64,000 bases of DNA, from positions 682,001 through 746,000 of the forward strand of contig NZ_LGYN01000001.1 in NCBI RefSeq assembly GCF_001307105.1, written 5' to 3'. Shown piece after piece: positions 20,665 to 30,344 of this stretch. How positions within the stretch are numbered: the stretch's first letter is position 1; the number at the start of each line of letters is the position of its first letter. Below the pieces are notes generated by a model, which made no database searches, was not told the DNA's origin, and worked only from the letters and a program-made list of their open reading frames with translations. The stretch comes from Bacillus australimaris. Its GTDB lineage: Bacteria > Bacillota > Bacilli > Bacillales > Bacillaceae. A program made the position numbers and the translations under genes.

Positions 20665-21897
20665 TTATTCGCCGATAATCGTTAATTTTCTTGTTTTTTC
20701 AGCGACAGTTTCTGGGTCGACTTTGATTCTTGCAACGCCAGTTTCCATTGCTGCTTTTGCTACCGCTTTTGCTACCGCTGGTGCCACGCGTGCATCAAAT
20801 GGTCCAGGGATAACGTATTCAGCTGACAATTCTTCGTCTGACACAAGAGAAGCAATCGCTTCAACAGCTGCAATTTTCATTTCTTCGTTAATGTGTGTTG
20901 CACGTACATCTAATGCTCCGCGGAAAATCCCTGGGAATGCAAGTACGTTGTTCACTTGGTTCGGGAAGTCAGAACGGCCAGTTCCTACAACACTTGCACC
21001 TGCTGCATGTGCATCTTCTGGCATGATCTCTGGATTTGGATTAGCCATAGCGAAGATGACAGGATCTTTTGCCATTTTCCCAACCATTTCTTTTGTTAAA
21101 GCGCCTGCTACAGAAACTCCAATAAAGACGTCTGCTCCTTCAATCACTTCTTCTAACGAACCTTCTTTGCGGTCTTGGTTCGTGAATTTAGCTACTTCGT
21201 TTTTCACTGCATTCATACCGTTCGGGCGGCCTTCGTAAATGGCGCCTTTTGTATCACACATAATGATATCACGTACACCGAAATGATATAGAAGTTTAAT
21301 GATTGCAATTCCCGCTGCTCCAGCGCCGTTTGCCACCACTTTGATTGAAGACATTGATTTTCCAGATAGTTTCAATGCATTCACAAGACCTGCTACTGTA
21401 ACAATCGCTGTTCCGTGCTGGTCATCGTGGAAAACTGGAATGTTTGTCTCTTTTTTCAAGCGTTCTTCGATGATAAAGCAGTTAGGAGCTGCAATATCTT
21501 CAAGGTTCACACCGCCAAAAGTTGGTTCAAGAAGCTTCACTGTTTCAACGATTTTGTCTACATCGTTCGTTGCAAGCGCGATTGGGAAGGCATCTACGCC
21601 TGCAAAGCTTTTGAATAATACAGCTTTTCCTTCCATTACTGGAAGAGATGCTTCTGCACCAATATTTCCAAGCCCTAAAACAGCGCTTCCGTCTGTGACA
21701 ACAGCGACCATATTGCCTTTCATTGTATAATCATACACTTTGCTTGTGTCGTCATAAATATCTTTACATGGTTCTGCAACACCAGGTGAATAAGCCAAGC
21801 TCAAGTCTTTCGCATTTTTCACTTGTACTTTTGATTTTGATTCAAGTTTACCTTGGTTCTCTTTGTGCATATGTAATGCTTCTTCTCTTAATGACAT
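20665..21897 (-). CDS. ytsJ: NAD(P)-dependent malic enzyme YtsJ
   Basis: The 410-residue protein decarboxylates malate to pyruvate. It is a short malic enzyme without a phosphotransacetylase tail. Visible segments are the N-terminal YSPGVAEPC with catalytic Tyr, PVFHDDQHGTAIVT (metal-binding Asp) and the nucleotide-binding VVANGAGAAGIAI. Near identity to remembered B. subtilis YtsJ, an NADP-preferring enzyme that supplies NADPH on malate, supports the name. It follows dnaE on the same strand, 141 bp away. Confidence 0.95.
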   Translation of the reverse strand: MSLREEALHMHKENQGKLESKSKVQVKNAKDLSLAYSPGVAEPCKDIYDDTSKVYDYTMKGNMVAVVTDGSAVLGLGNIGAEASLPVMEGKAVLFKSFAGVDAFPIALATNDVDKIVETVKLLEPTFGGVNLEDIAAPNCFIIEERLKKETNIPVFHDDQHGTAIVTVAGLVNALKLSGKSMSSIKVVANGAGAAGIAIIKLLYHFGVRDIIMCDTKGAIYEGRPNGMNAVKNEVAKFTNQDRKEGSLEEVIEGADVFIGVSVAGALTKEMVGKMAKDPVIFAMANPNPEIMPEDAHAAGASVVGTGRSDFPNQVNNVLAFPGIFRGALDVRATHINEEMKIAAVEAIASLVSDEELSAEYVIPGPFDARVAPAVAKAVAKAAMETGVARIKVDPETVAEKTRKLTIIGE

Positions 21898-22038
21898 GTG
21901 ATGAACACTCCTTCAAGTGGAAAATGATTTAATGATTTGCTAAGTTGATAAGCACATACTGGCAGTTTTAAATAAACAGAATCTTTAAAATGATAACACA
22001 ATAGGTGAATTTGTAAAACATATTCAGGCGATTTGTCA

Positions 22039-25000
22039 TCATTTAATCACAACGTTTTGTTCACCGAGCAGTTCTTTTAACTGGAAAATCACAGCATGAT
22101 CTGCATGAACTTTGTATGCATCTGGAAGTCTCATCGTCTTTTTTTGTTTCTCATAATACAAATAGACATCTGCTTCTCCGCTGTGCATCGAGATCACTCG
22201 TTTTACTTGCTCTAGCAGCTCCTGCGTATGCTTCTCTTCTTTCACCCGAATGTAGATAGACTCTTTTCTTTTCGTGCCCATCTCTTCAAGCAGGCCAGCT
22301 TCTTGCACGATGATTTGACTGCTGTCATTTCTGACATCTATTCTGCCTTCAACATAAAGCATGGCGCCCTCCTCAAGTAAGGGGGACAGCTTTCTAAATT
22401 GCTCTGGAAAGACGACGCCTTCCATTTCTCCCGTTTCATCCCCAAATGTAACAAATGCCATCGATTGTCCATTTTTTGTCCGTATCGATTTCACTTTTGT
22501 CAAAAGACCACCCATTGAGATTTTTCGCTTTATATAGGAAGAAAGTCTGATGATCTCCACTGCACCATTCTCTCTTAAGCGGTCTCGGTACGCTTGTACA
22601 GGGTGATTTGATAAATATAGCCCGAGTGCCTCTTTTTCAAATTGCAGGAGATCAACAAGCGGCAGTTCTTCTATCTCCGCATATTTTGGCTTAATGGAGA
22701 AGGTTGTATCCCCAAGAAAGTCCAGTTGATCCTCTGGATTTAAAAATGACACGTGGTCTAACGCAATATCTATTGATGCTAATAACGAAGCACGATTAGG
22801 ATAAAGCTCATCCATCGCTCCTGAAAAAATGAGCGCTTCAATCGTTTTTCGGTTGACACTCTTTGATGAGACTCTTGCGCAAAAATCAAATAAATCTTCA
22901 AACGGCTTTTCCTGTCTTGCTCTGTATATATCCTTTACAGCTGACACTCCGACATTTTTAATCGCTCTTAAGCTGTAGCGGATCTCCCCTTTTTCAACCG
23001 TAAATGGAAATTCACTCTTATTAATAGAAGGCTTCAACACAGATATCCCTTTTTCCTTCGCCTCATAGAAATATTGAGCGACTTTGTCTTCATTTCCAAT
23101 TACACTCGTTAAAAGACCGCACATAAAATATAACGGATAATGCGCTTTTAAATAAGCAAGCTGAAAGCCAATCATGCTATATGCAACAGCATGGCTTCTA
23201 TTAAAACCATAGTTTGCAAATTTGACGATTAAGTCATAAACGTCATTTGCAATGTTAACAGGATACTCCTTTTTTAGGCATCCTTCAACAAAATGGCTTC
23301 GCTCTTCATCAAGGACCTTTTTATCCTTTTTCGAAACAGCTCTTCTTAATAGATCTGCCTCGCCCAGCTGGAAGCCTGCCATCTTCGCTGCAATCAGCAT
23401 AATTTGTTCCTGATAGACAATGACCCCATATGTATCCTTTAATATGTCATACAAATCAGGATGCGGGTAGGAAACATTGACTCTGCCGTGCTTTCGATCG
23501 ATAAAAAGCGGGATATTCTCCATTGGTCCTGGACGATAGAGCGCATTGACCGCCACGATGTCTTCTAAACTAGACGGTTTCAGCCGCCGTAGCACCTGAC
23601 GCATTCCTTGTGATTCAAGCTGGAAAATCCCAGTTGTATCTCCCGCTGATAACAATTCAAACGTTTTCTGATCCTCATATGAAATGTCACTAAAGTTAAT
23701 GTGGACGTTTTCCTGTCTTTCAATCTGGTTTTTAATGGATTCAATTAATGTTAAGTTTCTTAGTCCTAAGAAATCCATCTTTAAGAGTCCAAGATCTTCT
23801 AAATAGTTCATGGCATACTGCGTTAAATACACACCTTCATGACCGTCTTGAATTGGAACGACCTCTGTCAGCGGCTCCTCGCTCAGCACAACACCAGCTG
23901 CATGTGTCGAGGTGTGCCTTGGCAAGCCTTCTACCTTTAAAGCGGTTTGGAAGACCTGTCGAAGCTCTTCAGACTGCTGGAGCATCGTTTTTAATTCAGG
24001 AGATCCAGTCACCGCTTCTTTCAGCGTCGTTCCTGGCTTTGGTGGAATTAGCTTGGCAAGACGGTCCGCTGCCTTTGAATCAATCCCCATCACACGTCCA
24101 ACATCTCTTAAAGCAGCCTTTGCCGCAAGTGTTCCAAACGTAACAATTTGCGCTACATGCATGTCTCCGTATTTATCTTTTACATAAGAAATGATTTCAT
24201 CTCTTCTCGTGTCGGGGAAATCAATGTCAATATCCGGCATGCTGATTCGCTCTGGGTTTAAGAAACGTTCAAATAAAAGACTGTGACGGATCGGATCCAC
24301 ATCTGTAATAAACAAAACATACGCAACAAGTGAGCCTGCTGCTGATCCCCGGCCAGGACCTGTGACAATACCTTGATCATGCGCATACTTCATAAAATCC
24401 CACACAATGAGAAAATAATCACTGAAATTCATTTTTTGGATAATGCTCAGTTCGTACTCAAGTCTTTTGACATACGTTTCATTTGAAGCAATCTTTCTTT
24501 GCTTCATCCCTTCTGCGCACACTCTTCGTAGAAACTGATCTGCAGTAGATTGATCAGGAGTTGGATAAGATGGGAGTTTTGTCTGCCCAAGATTTAAATC
24601 GACCTCACATCGGTCTGCGATCTCCACCGTCCTTGTCAGCAGCTCTCGATCATCCGTATACCATTCCAGCATTTCTTCAAAAGATCTAAAATGCTTTTCT
24701 CCTCGGTCTTCCTCTATCTCTGAAAGCTGCTGCCCAGCTTTAATAGCCTTTAAACATGTATAGGCTGTTTTATCTTCTCGATTGATGTAGTGGACATCCC
24801 CCGTCGCAACAAGAGGAATATCCGCACTTTGTGAGACATCCCGCAATTTTCCGGTAAGCGATTCGTCTTGCTGAAATGGCTGAAGTGCGATGTACACATG
24901 TCCCTCGCCGAATATATGCTTCAATTGCTTTGCCGCTTCATGCGCTTCTTCTATCTGATCATGCTGCAAAAGCGTTTCAATATAGCCTGATACGCCTGGT

Positions 25001-25374
25001 GTGATGGCAATGAGCCCGCGGTGATAGCTTTTAAGCCATTTTTCCTTCAGTCCGGCTTTTGATTTTGATTTCAGCACACTGCTGATTTTGATCAGATTTT
25101 GATAGCCTTCATTATTTTTTGCAAGGAGTACCAAGGGATAAGCCTCTGTCTCCTGTTCATCTATGAAGACAGAAGCTGTTAAACCAATGACCGGCTTGAT
25201 GCCATGTTTTTTACATTCCTTATAAAATTCTACCGTTCCATACATCACATGGTCATCGGTAAGAGCGAGCGCCTTGCAGCCAAATTCTTTTGCTTTCAGC
25301 ACAAGCTCCTTTACTTTAGCTGCACTGCTTAACAAGCTGTATCCACTGTGGACCTGAAGATGAACATAAGACAT
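22039..25374 (-). CDS. dnaE: DNA polymerase III alpha subunit, DnaE type
   Basis: The 1111-residue replicative polymerase extends RNA primers before handing over to PolC on the lagging strand in B. subtilis. It has an N-terminal PHP domain (YVHLQVHSGYSLLSSA, DDHVMYG), the polymerase active site (MPDIDIDFPDTRRDE near residue 390), tandem helix-hairpin-helix segments and a C-terminal OB fold. It lacks a 3'-5' exonuclease insert, as expected for DnaE. I set the start at 25374 (AAAGGAGTGG site); a frame ten codons longer is less likely. It is divergent from ytrH. Confidence 0.96.
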   Translation of the reverse strand: MSYVHLQVHSGYSLLSSAAKVKELVLKAKEFGCKALALTDDHVMYGTVEFYKECKKHGIKPVIGLTASVFIDEQETEAYPLVLLAKNNEGYQNLIKISSVLKSKSKAGLKEKWLKSYHRGLIAITPGVSGYIETLLQHDQIEEAHEAAKQLKHIFGEGHVYIALQPFQQDESLTGKLRDVSQSADIPLVATGDVHYINREDKTAYTCLKAIKAGQQLSEIEEDRGEKHFRSFEEMLEWYTDDRELLTRTVEIADRCEVDLNLGQTKLPSYPTPDQSTADQFLRRVCAEGMKQRKIASNETYVKRLEYELSIIQKMNFSDYFLIVWDFMKYAHDQGIVTGPGRGSAAGSLVAYVLFITDVDPIRHSLLFERFLNPERISMPDIDIDFPDTRRDEIISYVKDKYGDMHVAQIVTFGTLAAKAALRDVGRVMGIDSKAADRLAKLIPPKPGTTLKEAVTGSPELKTMLQQSEELRQVFQTALKVEGLPRHTSTHAAGVVLSEEPLTEVVPIQDGHEGVYLTQYAMNYLEDLGLLKMDFLGLRNLTLIESIKNQIERQENVHINFSDISYEDQKTFELLSAGDTTGIFQLESQGMRQVLRRLKPSSLEDIVAVNALYRPGPMENIPLFIDRKHGRVNVSYPHPDLYDILKDTYGVIVYQEQIMLIAAKMAGFQLGEADLLRRAVSKKDKKVLDEERSHFVEGCLKKEYPVNIANDVYDLIVKFANYGFNRSHAVAYSMIGFQLAYLKAHYPLYFMCGLLTSVIGNEDKVAQYFYEAKEKGISVLKPSINKSEFPFTVEKGEIRYSLRAIKNVGVSAVKDIYRARQEKPFEDLFDFCARVSSKSVNRKTIEALIFSGAMDELYPNRASLLASIDIALDHVSFLNPEDQLDFLGDTTFSIKPKYAEIEELPLVDLLQFEKEALGLYLSNHPVQAYRDRLRENGAVEIIRLSSYIKRKISMGGLLTKVKSIRTKNGQSMAFVTFGDETGEMEGVVFPEQFRKLSPLLEEGAMLYVEGRIDVRNDSSQIIVQEAGLLEEMGTKRKESIYIRVKEEKHTQELLEQVKRVISMHSGEADVYLYYEKQKKTMRLPDAYKVHADHAVIFQLKELLGEQNVVIK

Positions 25375-25461
25375 GCTAAATCCACTCCTTTCGTCTAAAG
25401 TCATTCTTTCATTATAAAACGCGATGCGGTGAGAAACAAATGTTCTTTCTTTTCTGTCCGT

Positions 25462-25490
25462 TCATACTTGTCCAGCACACACCATATATT
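25462..25490 (+). promoter_or_regulatory. sigma-E-like promoter for ytrH-ytrI
   Basis: -35-like TCATACT (25462-25468) and -10-like CATATATT (25483-25490) each differ by one base from the sigma-E consensus KMATATT / CATACAHT, with a 14-nt spacer. YtrH and YtrI are mother-cell sporulation proteins in B. subtilis, which agrees. Confidence 0.55.
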
Positions 25491-25511
25491 GAATAGAGTG
25501 AGGTGGACAAA

Positions 25512-25853
25512 ATGGATGTGAAGGAAGCTTTTATTCCGAATTTTATTAGCTGTTATTTTATCGCACTTGGGGTTATTTTGGGTGGTGCTATTATAGGCGG
25601 TGTTGGTGCGTATTTATCCGGTCAGCCGCCCTTATCCATTATTACTAGTCTTGCCAACCGTTTAAAGATTTGGGCGCTTGTCGCCGCTATCGGTGGCACA
25701 TTTGATGCCGTTTATAGCTTTGAACGAGGTATTTTTGAAGGAAACACACGAGATATTTTCAAGCAGATTTTATTAATTATCTCTGCCATGGGCGGTGCAC
25801 AAACAGGGTATCTCATTATTACGTGGCTCACCCAGGAGCATGTGTCATCATGA
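25512..25853 (+). CDS. ytrH: Sporulation membrane protein YtrH
   Basis: A 113-residue protein with three hydrophobic segments (near residues 10-33, 48-65 and 82-105). It matches the YtrH family, made under sigma-E in the mother cell and needed for efficient sporulation; the molecular role is unknown. The ATG at 25512 is preceded by GAGGTGG; a GTG at 25503 overlaps that site and is rejected. Its stop codon overlaps the ytrI start (ATGA), so the pair is translationally coupled. Confidence 0.88.
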   Translation: MDVKEAFIPNFISCYFIALGVILGGAIIGGVGAYLSGQPPLSIITSLANRLKIWALVAAIGGTFDAVYSFERGIFEGNTRDIFKQILLIISAMGGAQTGYLIITWLTQEHVSS

Positions 25854-26353
25854 GGGTGCCGGAGCTGTACAAACGTCCAGGCTGGCAGCGTTTTTTTGCA
25901 GGAATGATGTTTGGTGCAATTGTGAGCTGGCTCATTTTCCTCTTCACATACGGAACCTTTCAGGAAAAGCAAGTGACACTGCTGAGAAGCCAGCAGCACC
26001 ATATGGACAGCTTGAAAGAACAAATCACACTCTATCGGGAAGATCTGCATAAGTTAAACGAGGATAATAAGCAGCGGCTTCTGATCCAAAGCGTAGATGT
26101 TCATCTCGTAAATCGTGAGCAATATAAAATCCCAGAGCCAGATACGCTAAAGTTTGAAGATCAGGTCAAGGAGGATATATCAGAAGTCATTACAAAGGAT
26201 ATTGAAAGTGTCTATAAAACAAAGGAATTACTAAAGCGGACTGTGGAAAACAAAGAATATATGATTCGGGAAAAGGCATACCGCGCGAAAGTGACAGAGC
26301 TGACAATTTATACGAAGCTTTCACTTGAAGTGCGTATTTCATTTGCTGAATAA
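25850..26353 (+). CDS. ytrI: Sporulation membrane protein YtrI
   Basis: A 167-residue protein with one N-terminal membrane segment (near residues 17-38), then a helical, probably coiled-coil stretch (near 45-75) rich in Lys, Gln and Glu. N-terminus MRVPELYKRPGWQRFF is diagnostic of YtrI, required for sporulation in B. subtilis. It shares the sigma-E transcript with ytrH. Confidence 0.87.
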   Translation: MRVPELYKRPGWQRFFAGMMFGAIVSWLIFLFTYGTFQEKQVTLLRSQQHHMDSLKEQITLYREDLHKLNEDNKQRLLIQSVDVHLVNREQYKIPEPDTLKFEDQVKEDISEVITKDIESVYKTKELLKRTVENKEYMIREKAYRAKVTELTIYTKLSLEVRISFAE

Positions 26354-26459
26354 ATGATGTGGAATTTTTATGAATTTCTGCCCTCAATGATCGCTTTTCA
26401 CGCTTCAATTTTATACACTAAAAGTAGAACGAGATCTTAAATAGAAAGAGGTGAGGACA

Positions 26460-26645
26460 ATGGAGGTTTACAGCTATCGTCAAATGGCACGAGACAAAGC
26501 AGGCCGGATCAAAGACGGCATGTGTGCTTATGCTGAGACAGAAATGATGGCTCATTTAATTAAAAAAGAATTAAAGCATCAAAATCTCCAAGCCTATGAA
26601 GATTCAACTGACATCGGCTGCTGGTTTATCCCTGTATGCAAGTAA
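26460..26645 (+). CDS. ytzJ: Small hypothetical protein, YtzJ-like
   Basis: A 61-residue soluble protein with no membrane segment and no motif I recognise; two Cys are near the ends. The start at 26460 has an AAAGAGGTGAGG site. The name rests on position and size compared with B. subtilis ytzJ between ytrI and nrnA. Function unknown. Confidence 0.65.
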   Translation: MEVYSYRQMARDKAGRIKDGMCAYAETEMMAHLIKKELKHQNLQAYEDSTDIGCWFIPVCK

Positions 26646-26660
26646 CCCTTTTCTCCATGA

Positions 26661-26698
26661 CAAAAAAAGAGAGAAGGGACTTGAAATCCCTCCTCTCT
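26661..26698 (-). terminator. Terminator after nrnA
   Basis: A 12-bp stem with one mismatch (26668-26698) is followed on the minus strand by seven T. It sits between the convergent genes ytzJ and nrnA. Confidence 0.85.
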
Positions 26699-27639
26699 TA
26701 CGATGATGATTTACATACTTCTTCTAAATCACGCAAAATCTCATCTGCTACCGCCCAATCATAAATGGACGCACCAGCTGCAAGCGGGTGGCCGCCGCCA
26801 TGATATTTTTTCGCAATGGTGTTAATGACAACGCCTTTAGAACGGAATCTGACACGAATTTGATCGTTTTCTTCCACAAAAAAGACCCAAGCCTTAATCC
26901 CTGCAATATTTCCTAATGTCCCAACAAGCTGTGATGCTTGCTGCGCTGTCGTTTGGAACGATTCCAAAATTTCACGCTTAATGAAAACAGATGCGACCCC
27001 ATTTTCTGACAAAGAAATATGTTGAAAAATATAGCCATTTAATTTCACGACATTCAAATCTGTCTCATACAATTGATTGAAAAGCTCGGAAGATGAAAAC
27101 GGATATTCGATGAGTTCCCCTGCGTATTTGAGTGTCTTTTTCGTTGTGTTTGGGAAAAGGAAGCGGCCTGTGTCTCCTACAATGCCGGCATAGATCAATT
27201 CAGCCGCCTTTGTATTCAGCTGATATCCTTCTTCTTTCCCCTCTAAATACAATTCATAAATCATCTCACTCACAGAGCTTGCCTCTGTATCCACCCAAAG
27301 CAAATCGCCATAAGGATCTTCATTCGGGTGATGGTCAATTTTCATCAGTTTATCGCCCATTGAATAGCGCTGATCATCAATTCTCGCTTGATTGGCCGTA
27401 TCACAGACAATGACAAGGGCTCCTTTATACACGTCATCTGGTACCTCATCGAGTTCATATAAAAATGAAAGGGATGGCTCCGGGGTTCCTGTCGCATAAA
27501 TATTTTTTTCTGGATAGGTGGCACGCAAGATTTCCGTAAGGCCGCACTGCGATCCATACGCGTCTGGATCTGGTCTTACATGTCTATGGATGATGATGGT
27601 GTCATATAATGATATGGTTCTAATCAGTTCTTTTTTCAT
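26698..27639 (-). CDS. nrnA: Oligoribonuclease NrnA (DHH/DHHA1 phosphoesterase)
   Basis: The 313-residue protein degrades very short RNAs and dephosphorylates 3'-phosphoadenosine 5'-phosphate. DHH-domain motifs are visible: IIIHRHVRPDPDAYGSQ (near residue 15), VCDTANQARI, MKIDHHPNED (the DHH motif) and VGDTGRF. The DHHA1 domain ends with KYHGGGHPLAAGAS, the RNA-binding glycine-rich loop. It matches YtqI/NrnA of B. subtilis in length and position. Confidence 0.94.
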   Translation of the reverse strand: MKKELIRTISLYDTIIIHRHVRPDPDAYGSQCGLTEILRATYPEKNIYATGTPEPSLSFLYELDEVPDDVYKGALVIVCDTANQARIDDQRYSMGDKLMKIDHHPNEDPYGDLLWVDTEASSVSEMIYELYLEGKEEGYQLNTKAAELIYAGIVGDTGRFLFPNTTKKTLKYAGELIEYPFSSSELFNQLYETDLNVVKLNGYIFQHISLSENGVASVFIKREILESFQTTAQQASQLVGTLGNIAGIKAWVFFVEENDQIRVRFRSKGVVINTIAKKYHGGGHPLAAGASIYDWAVADEILRDLEEVCKSSS

Positions 27640-27786
27640 AAAAACTCCTTCTCATGCGATACTCTTTTTATTATTAAATCATAATCTATCGTGACGGAAA
27701 AGTGAGGAATAGACAATTTATTCTAGTAAGCAAGCCTATTTACGTTTAAAATAGGGTTGTAACCACTTACAATGGAGGCTTGGCAC

Positions 27787-28089
27787 ATGCTTGTTTTGAT
27801 TGTGTTTATTATTTGTTCTGCCATGTTTTATTTATACTACAAAGCAAAAAATGTCCGTACAAACCGGCCAGTCGAGAAAAAATTCTGGTCGGCGAAATCC
27901 AGTATGGCCCTTGGCTGCTTTGTCCTGCTTTTCGGTGTGAATCAATTATTTTTAAACCGCTCGTCACTCGCATTTGTCATTGGATTTATTTTTGTTGCCG
28001 TCGGTATCGGCAGTACGTGGGCTGGGTATAAAGCCTACAAGCATTACCTTCCGCTCTTTTTAAAGGAAGGCGAAAAAGATCACGCGTAA
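27787..28089 (+). CDS. ytpI: YtpI family membrane protein
   Basis: A 100-residue protein with three hydrophobic segments (near residues 2-18, 38-54 and 60-80). It matches the YtpI family, without known function. I chose ATG 27787, 8 nt after GGAGG; the ATG at 27772 lacks a site and would translate the ribosome binding site. Convergent with ytoI. Confidence 0.82.
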   Translation: MLVLIVFIICSAMFYLYYKAKNVRTNRPVEKKFWSAKSSMALGCFVLLFGVNQLFLNRSSLAFVIGFIFVAVGIGSTWAGYKAYKHYLPLFLKEGEKDHA

Positions 28090-28098
28090 TTAGGGAAG

Positions 28099-28122
28099 GG
28101 GCGACATGAGTTCGCCCTTTTT
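28099..28122 (+). terminator. Terminator after ytpI
   Basis: A 6-bp GC-rich stem (GGGCGA / TCGCCC, 7-nt loop) is followed by five T. Confidence 0.75.
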
Positions 28123-28126
28123 ATGA

Positions 28127-29449
28127 TTATCCTCTCTCCATCAGCTGCACCATCAGCATCGCTTTTCCTACGATATTCGATTGGTGGTACACCTCGACTT
28201 CCAGCTTTCCAAACTTACGTCCTACTTCTAAAATATTGGGCTTGATCTGTATGGTGGATTCCATTTGAACCGGTTTTAAGAAGTAGACCGAGAGACTCTC
28301 GACGATCAGCTCGCCCTTTTTATGAGATTTTAAGAAGCGGTTCGCGGATTCGATTAAAATTTGTGTGAACACCCCATATGAAATGTTTCCAAGCTGATTC
28401 GTCATTTGTGGTGTGACCTCGTATTGATAAACCGCATCTGCTTTTGGTTTTTCTGTATCCGTTTCTTTAAACCCTCTTGAGACAACATCATCCAGCTTTT
28501 CTCCGACCTGCGGCTGCTTTTGAATCATTTGCAGCGCCTTGAGCACATCCTGACGGCTGATCATCCCAATCAGCTTCGCATGATCATCTACAACTGGCAG
28601 CACCTCAATGCCCTCCCATACCATCATTTGAGCAGCTGAGGCGACAGAGGTCTTGCCAATGACCGTCAGCGGATTTTTTGTCATCACCTTTTCAATCGGT
28701 GTGGAGCGGTCATGGCCGGCTATATCCTTTGAGGTGAGAATCCCGTGTATTTTCATTTGGTTGTCTGCCACCGGGAAACGGCCGTGGCCAGTTTCATAAT
28801 TCTTTTCATACCATTTTTCAAGCTTATCCTCTGGTGATAAATACACCGTCCGTTCTATCGGCGTTAAAATATCTTCCACCAGCACAATCTCTTTTTTAAT
28901 TAATTGGTCATAAATGGCTCTGTTAATGAGAGCTGCTACGGTAAAAGTATCGTAGCTTGTCGATAAAATCGGCAGCTCAAGCTCATCTGCAAGCTGAATG
29001 ATCTCATCATCTGTTGAGAATCCGCCTGTGACCAACACAGCCGCTCCTGCCTCTAATGCCTGCTTATGGGCATTGATTCGGTTTCCGACGATCAGCAGGT
29101 TGCCAGCTGCCGTATAGCGCATCATCGCATCCAGCTCCATCGCTCCGATGACAAATTTATTTAACGTTTTATGTAAGCCTGCTCGTCCTCCAAGCACCTG
29201 TCCATCAATGACATTGACCACTTCTGCATATGTCAGTTTTTCAATATTTTCTTTTTTCTTCTGTTCAATTCGAATGGTGCCGACTCGTTCAATGGTGCTG
29301 ACGAATCCTTTATTTTCTGCATCTTTGATGGCCCGGTAAGCGGTGCCTTCACTCACTTTCATTTCTTTCGCTATGCGCCGGACAGAGATTTTCTCCCCGA
29401 CATCTAAAGAATCAATATACGATAAAATTTGCTCATGCTTTGTCGCCAA
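28127..29449 (-). CDS. ytoI: HTH-DRTGG-CBS-hotdog regulator YtoI
   Basis: The 440-residue protein has an unusual domain chain: an N-terminal winged helix-turn-helix (ISVRRIAKEMKVSEGTAYRAIKDAENKG, near residues 18-48), a DRTGG domain (near 70-180), two CBS repeats (near 195-315, e.g. MTKNPLTVIGKTS and GMISRQDVLKAL) and a C-terminal hotdog thioesterase-like domain (near 335-440). CBS and DRTGG domains bind adenine nucleotides, so it may be a nucleotide-responsive regulator, but no target is known. Start is TTG at 29449 with a modest GGTG site. Confidence 0.88.
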   Translation of the reverse strand: MATKHEQILSYIDSLDVGEKISVRRIAKEMKVSEGTAYRAIKDAENKGFVSTIERVGTIRIEQKKKENIEKLTYAEVVNVIDGQVLGGRAGLHKTLNKFVIGAMELDAMMRYTAAGNLLIVGNRINAHKQALEAGAAVLVTGGFSTDDEIIQLADELELPILSTSYDTFTVAALINRAIYDQLIKKEIVLVEDILTPIERTVYLSPEDKLEKWYEKNYETGHGRFPVADNQMKIHGILTSKDIAGHDRSTPIEKVMTKNPLTVIGKTSVASAAQMMVWEGIEVLPVVDDHAKLIGMISRQDVLKALQMIQKQPQVGEKLDDVVSRGFKETDTEKPKADAVYQYEVTPQMTNQLGNISYGVFTQILIESANRFLKSHKKGELIVESLSVYFLKPVQMESTIQIKPNILEVGRKFGKLEVEVYHQSNIVGKAMLMVQLMERG

Positions 29450-29554
29450 TCCCGTTCACCCTTTTTGTTTTCAGCGTTTTCATCTATGTTTCATTATAAG
29501 GGCAGGAGGCTTTTAATAGCAATTTGTCTTTTCTTTCAGCAAGATGAGGGCAAA

Positions 29555-29583
29555 GAAAAAAGCTGGCATGTGTGTGCCAGCTT
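29555..29583 (-). terminator. Terminator after ytkL
   Basis: A perfect 9-bp stem (AAGCTGGCA / TGCCAGCTT, 29560-29583) is followed on the minus strand by a T-rich tract. Confidence 0.8.
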
Positions 29584-29596
29584 CGTTCTTTACTGA

Positions 29597-30280
29597 TTAA
29601 ATCTCGACGGATTCTCCGCTGTTTAACACATGACCGACACCGCCGTGCAGACTGTCTGCAAATGCATGCGGGTCCTGTTCAATCGGCGGGAATGTGCTGT
29701 AGTGAATCGGAACGACCTGCTTAGCACGAAGCCATTCTGCTGCAATTCTTGCATCGTCCGGCCCCATGGTGAAGTTATCACCAATTGGAAGGAAAGCAAG
29801 GTCAATATGATTCAACTCACCAATCAGCTTCATATCTGAAAAGAGTGCAGTGTCTCCAGCATGATAAATCGTTTTGCCCTCTGCGGTAAATAAAATACCT
29901 GATGGCATGCCAGTATACGTAATCGTCTGTGCCTCTTCATCAATGACGGCTGAACCGTGGAATGCTTGCGTGAGCTTCACTTTACCAAATTCAAACTCAC
30001 GTCCACCTCCAATAGAAAGAGGGTGCGTTTTCACCCCTTGCCAGCTTAAATACGTGGCAAGTTCAAAAGGCGCGACAATAAGCGCATCATTATTTTTAGC
30101 AATTTCAATCGTGTCACCGATGTGATCTCCATGCCCGTGTGTCAGTAAAATGACATCCGCTTTGACATCTTGCGGTTTGATATCCGTGAACTTATTTCCA
30201 TTTAAAAATGGATCAATCCAAATATGGTATCCGTTTGTTTCAATGTGTACGGCTGAATGTCCATGATATGTAGCTTTCAT
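29597..30280 (-). CDS. ytkL: UPF0173 metal-dependent hydrolase YtkL
   Basis: A 227-residue metallo-beta-lactamase-fold hydrolase. The zinc-binding motif [10 protein letters not shown] lies near residues 47-56, followed by further ligands in YHAGDTALF and VPIHYSTFP. Family UPF0173; the substrate is not known. ATG at 30280 has an AAAGGTGG site. Position after ytkK fits the B. subtilis order. Confidence 0.9.
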   Translation of the reverse strand: MKATYHGHSAVHIETNGYHIWIDPFLNGNKFTDIKPQDVKADVILLTHGHGDHIGDTIEIAKNNDALIVAPFELATYLSWQGVKTHPLSIGGGREFEFGKVKLTQAFHGSAVIDEEAQTITYTGMPSGILFTAEGKTIYHAGDTALFSDMKLIGELNHIDLAFLPIGDNFTMGPDDARIAAEWLRAKQVVPIHYSTFPPIEQDPHAFADSLHGGVGHVLNSGESVEI

Positions 30281-30344
30281 GTAGTATGTCCACCTTTCAA
30301 TTTTGATCTCATATCATTATTCCCTCTATAAAAAGTTGAAAAAC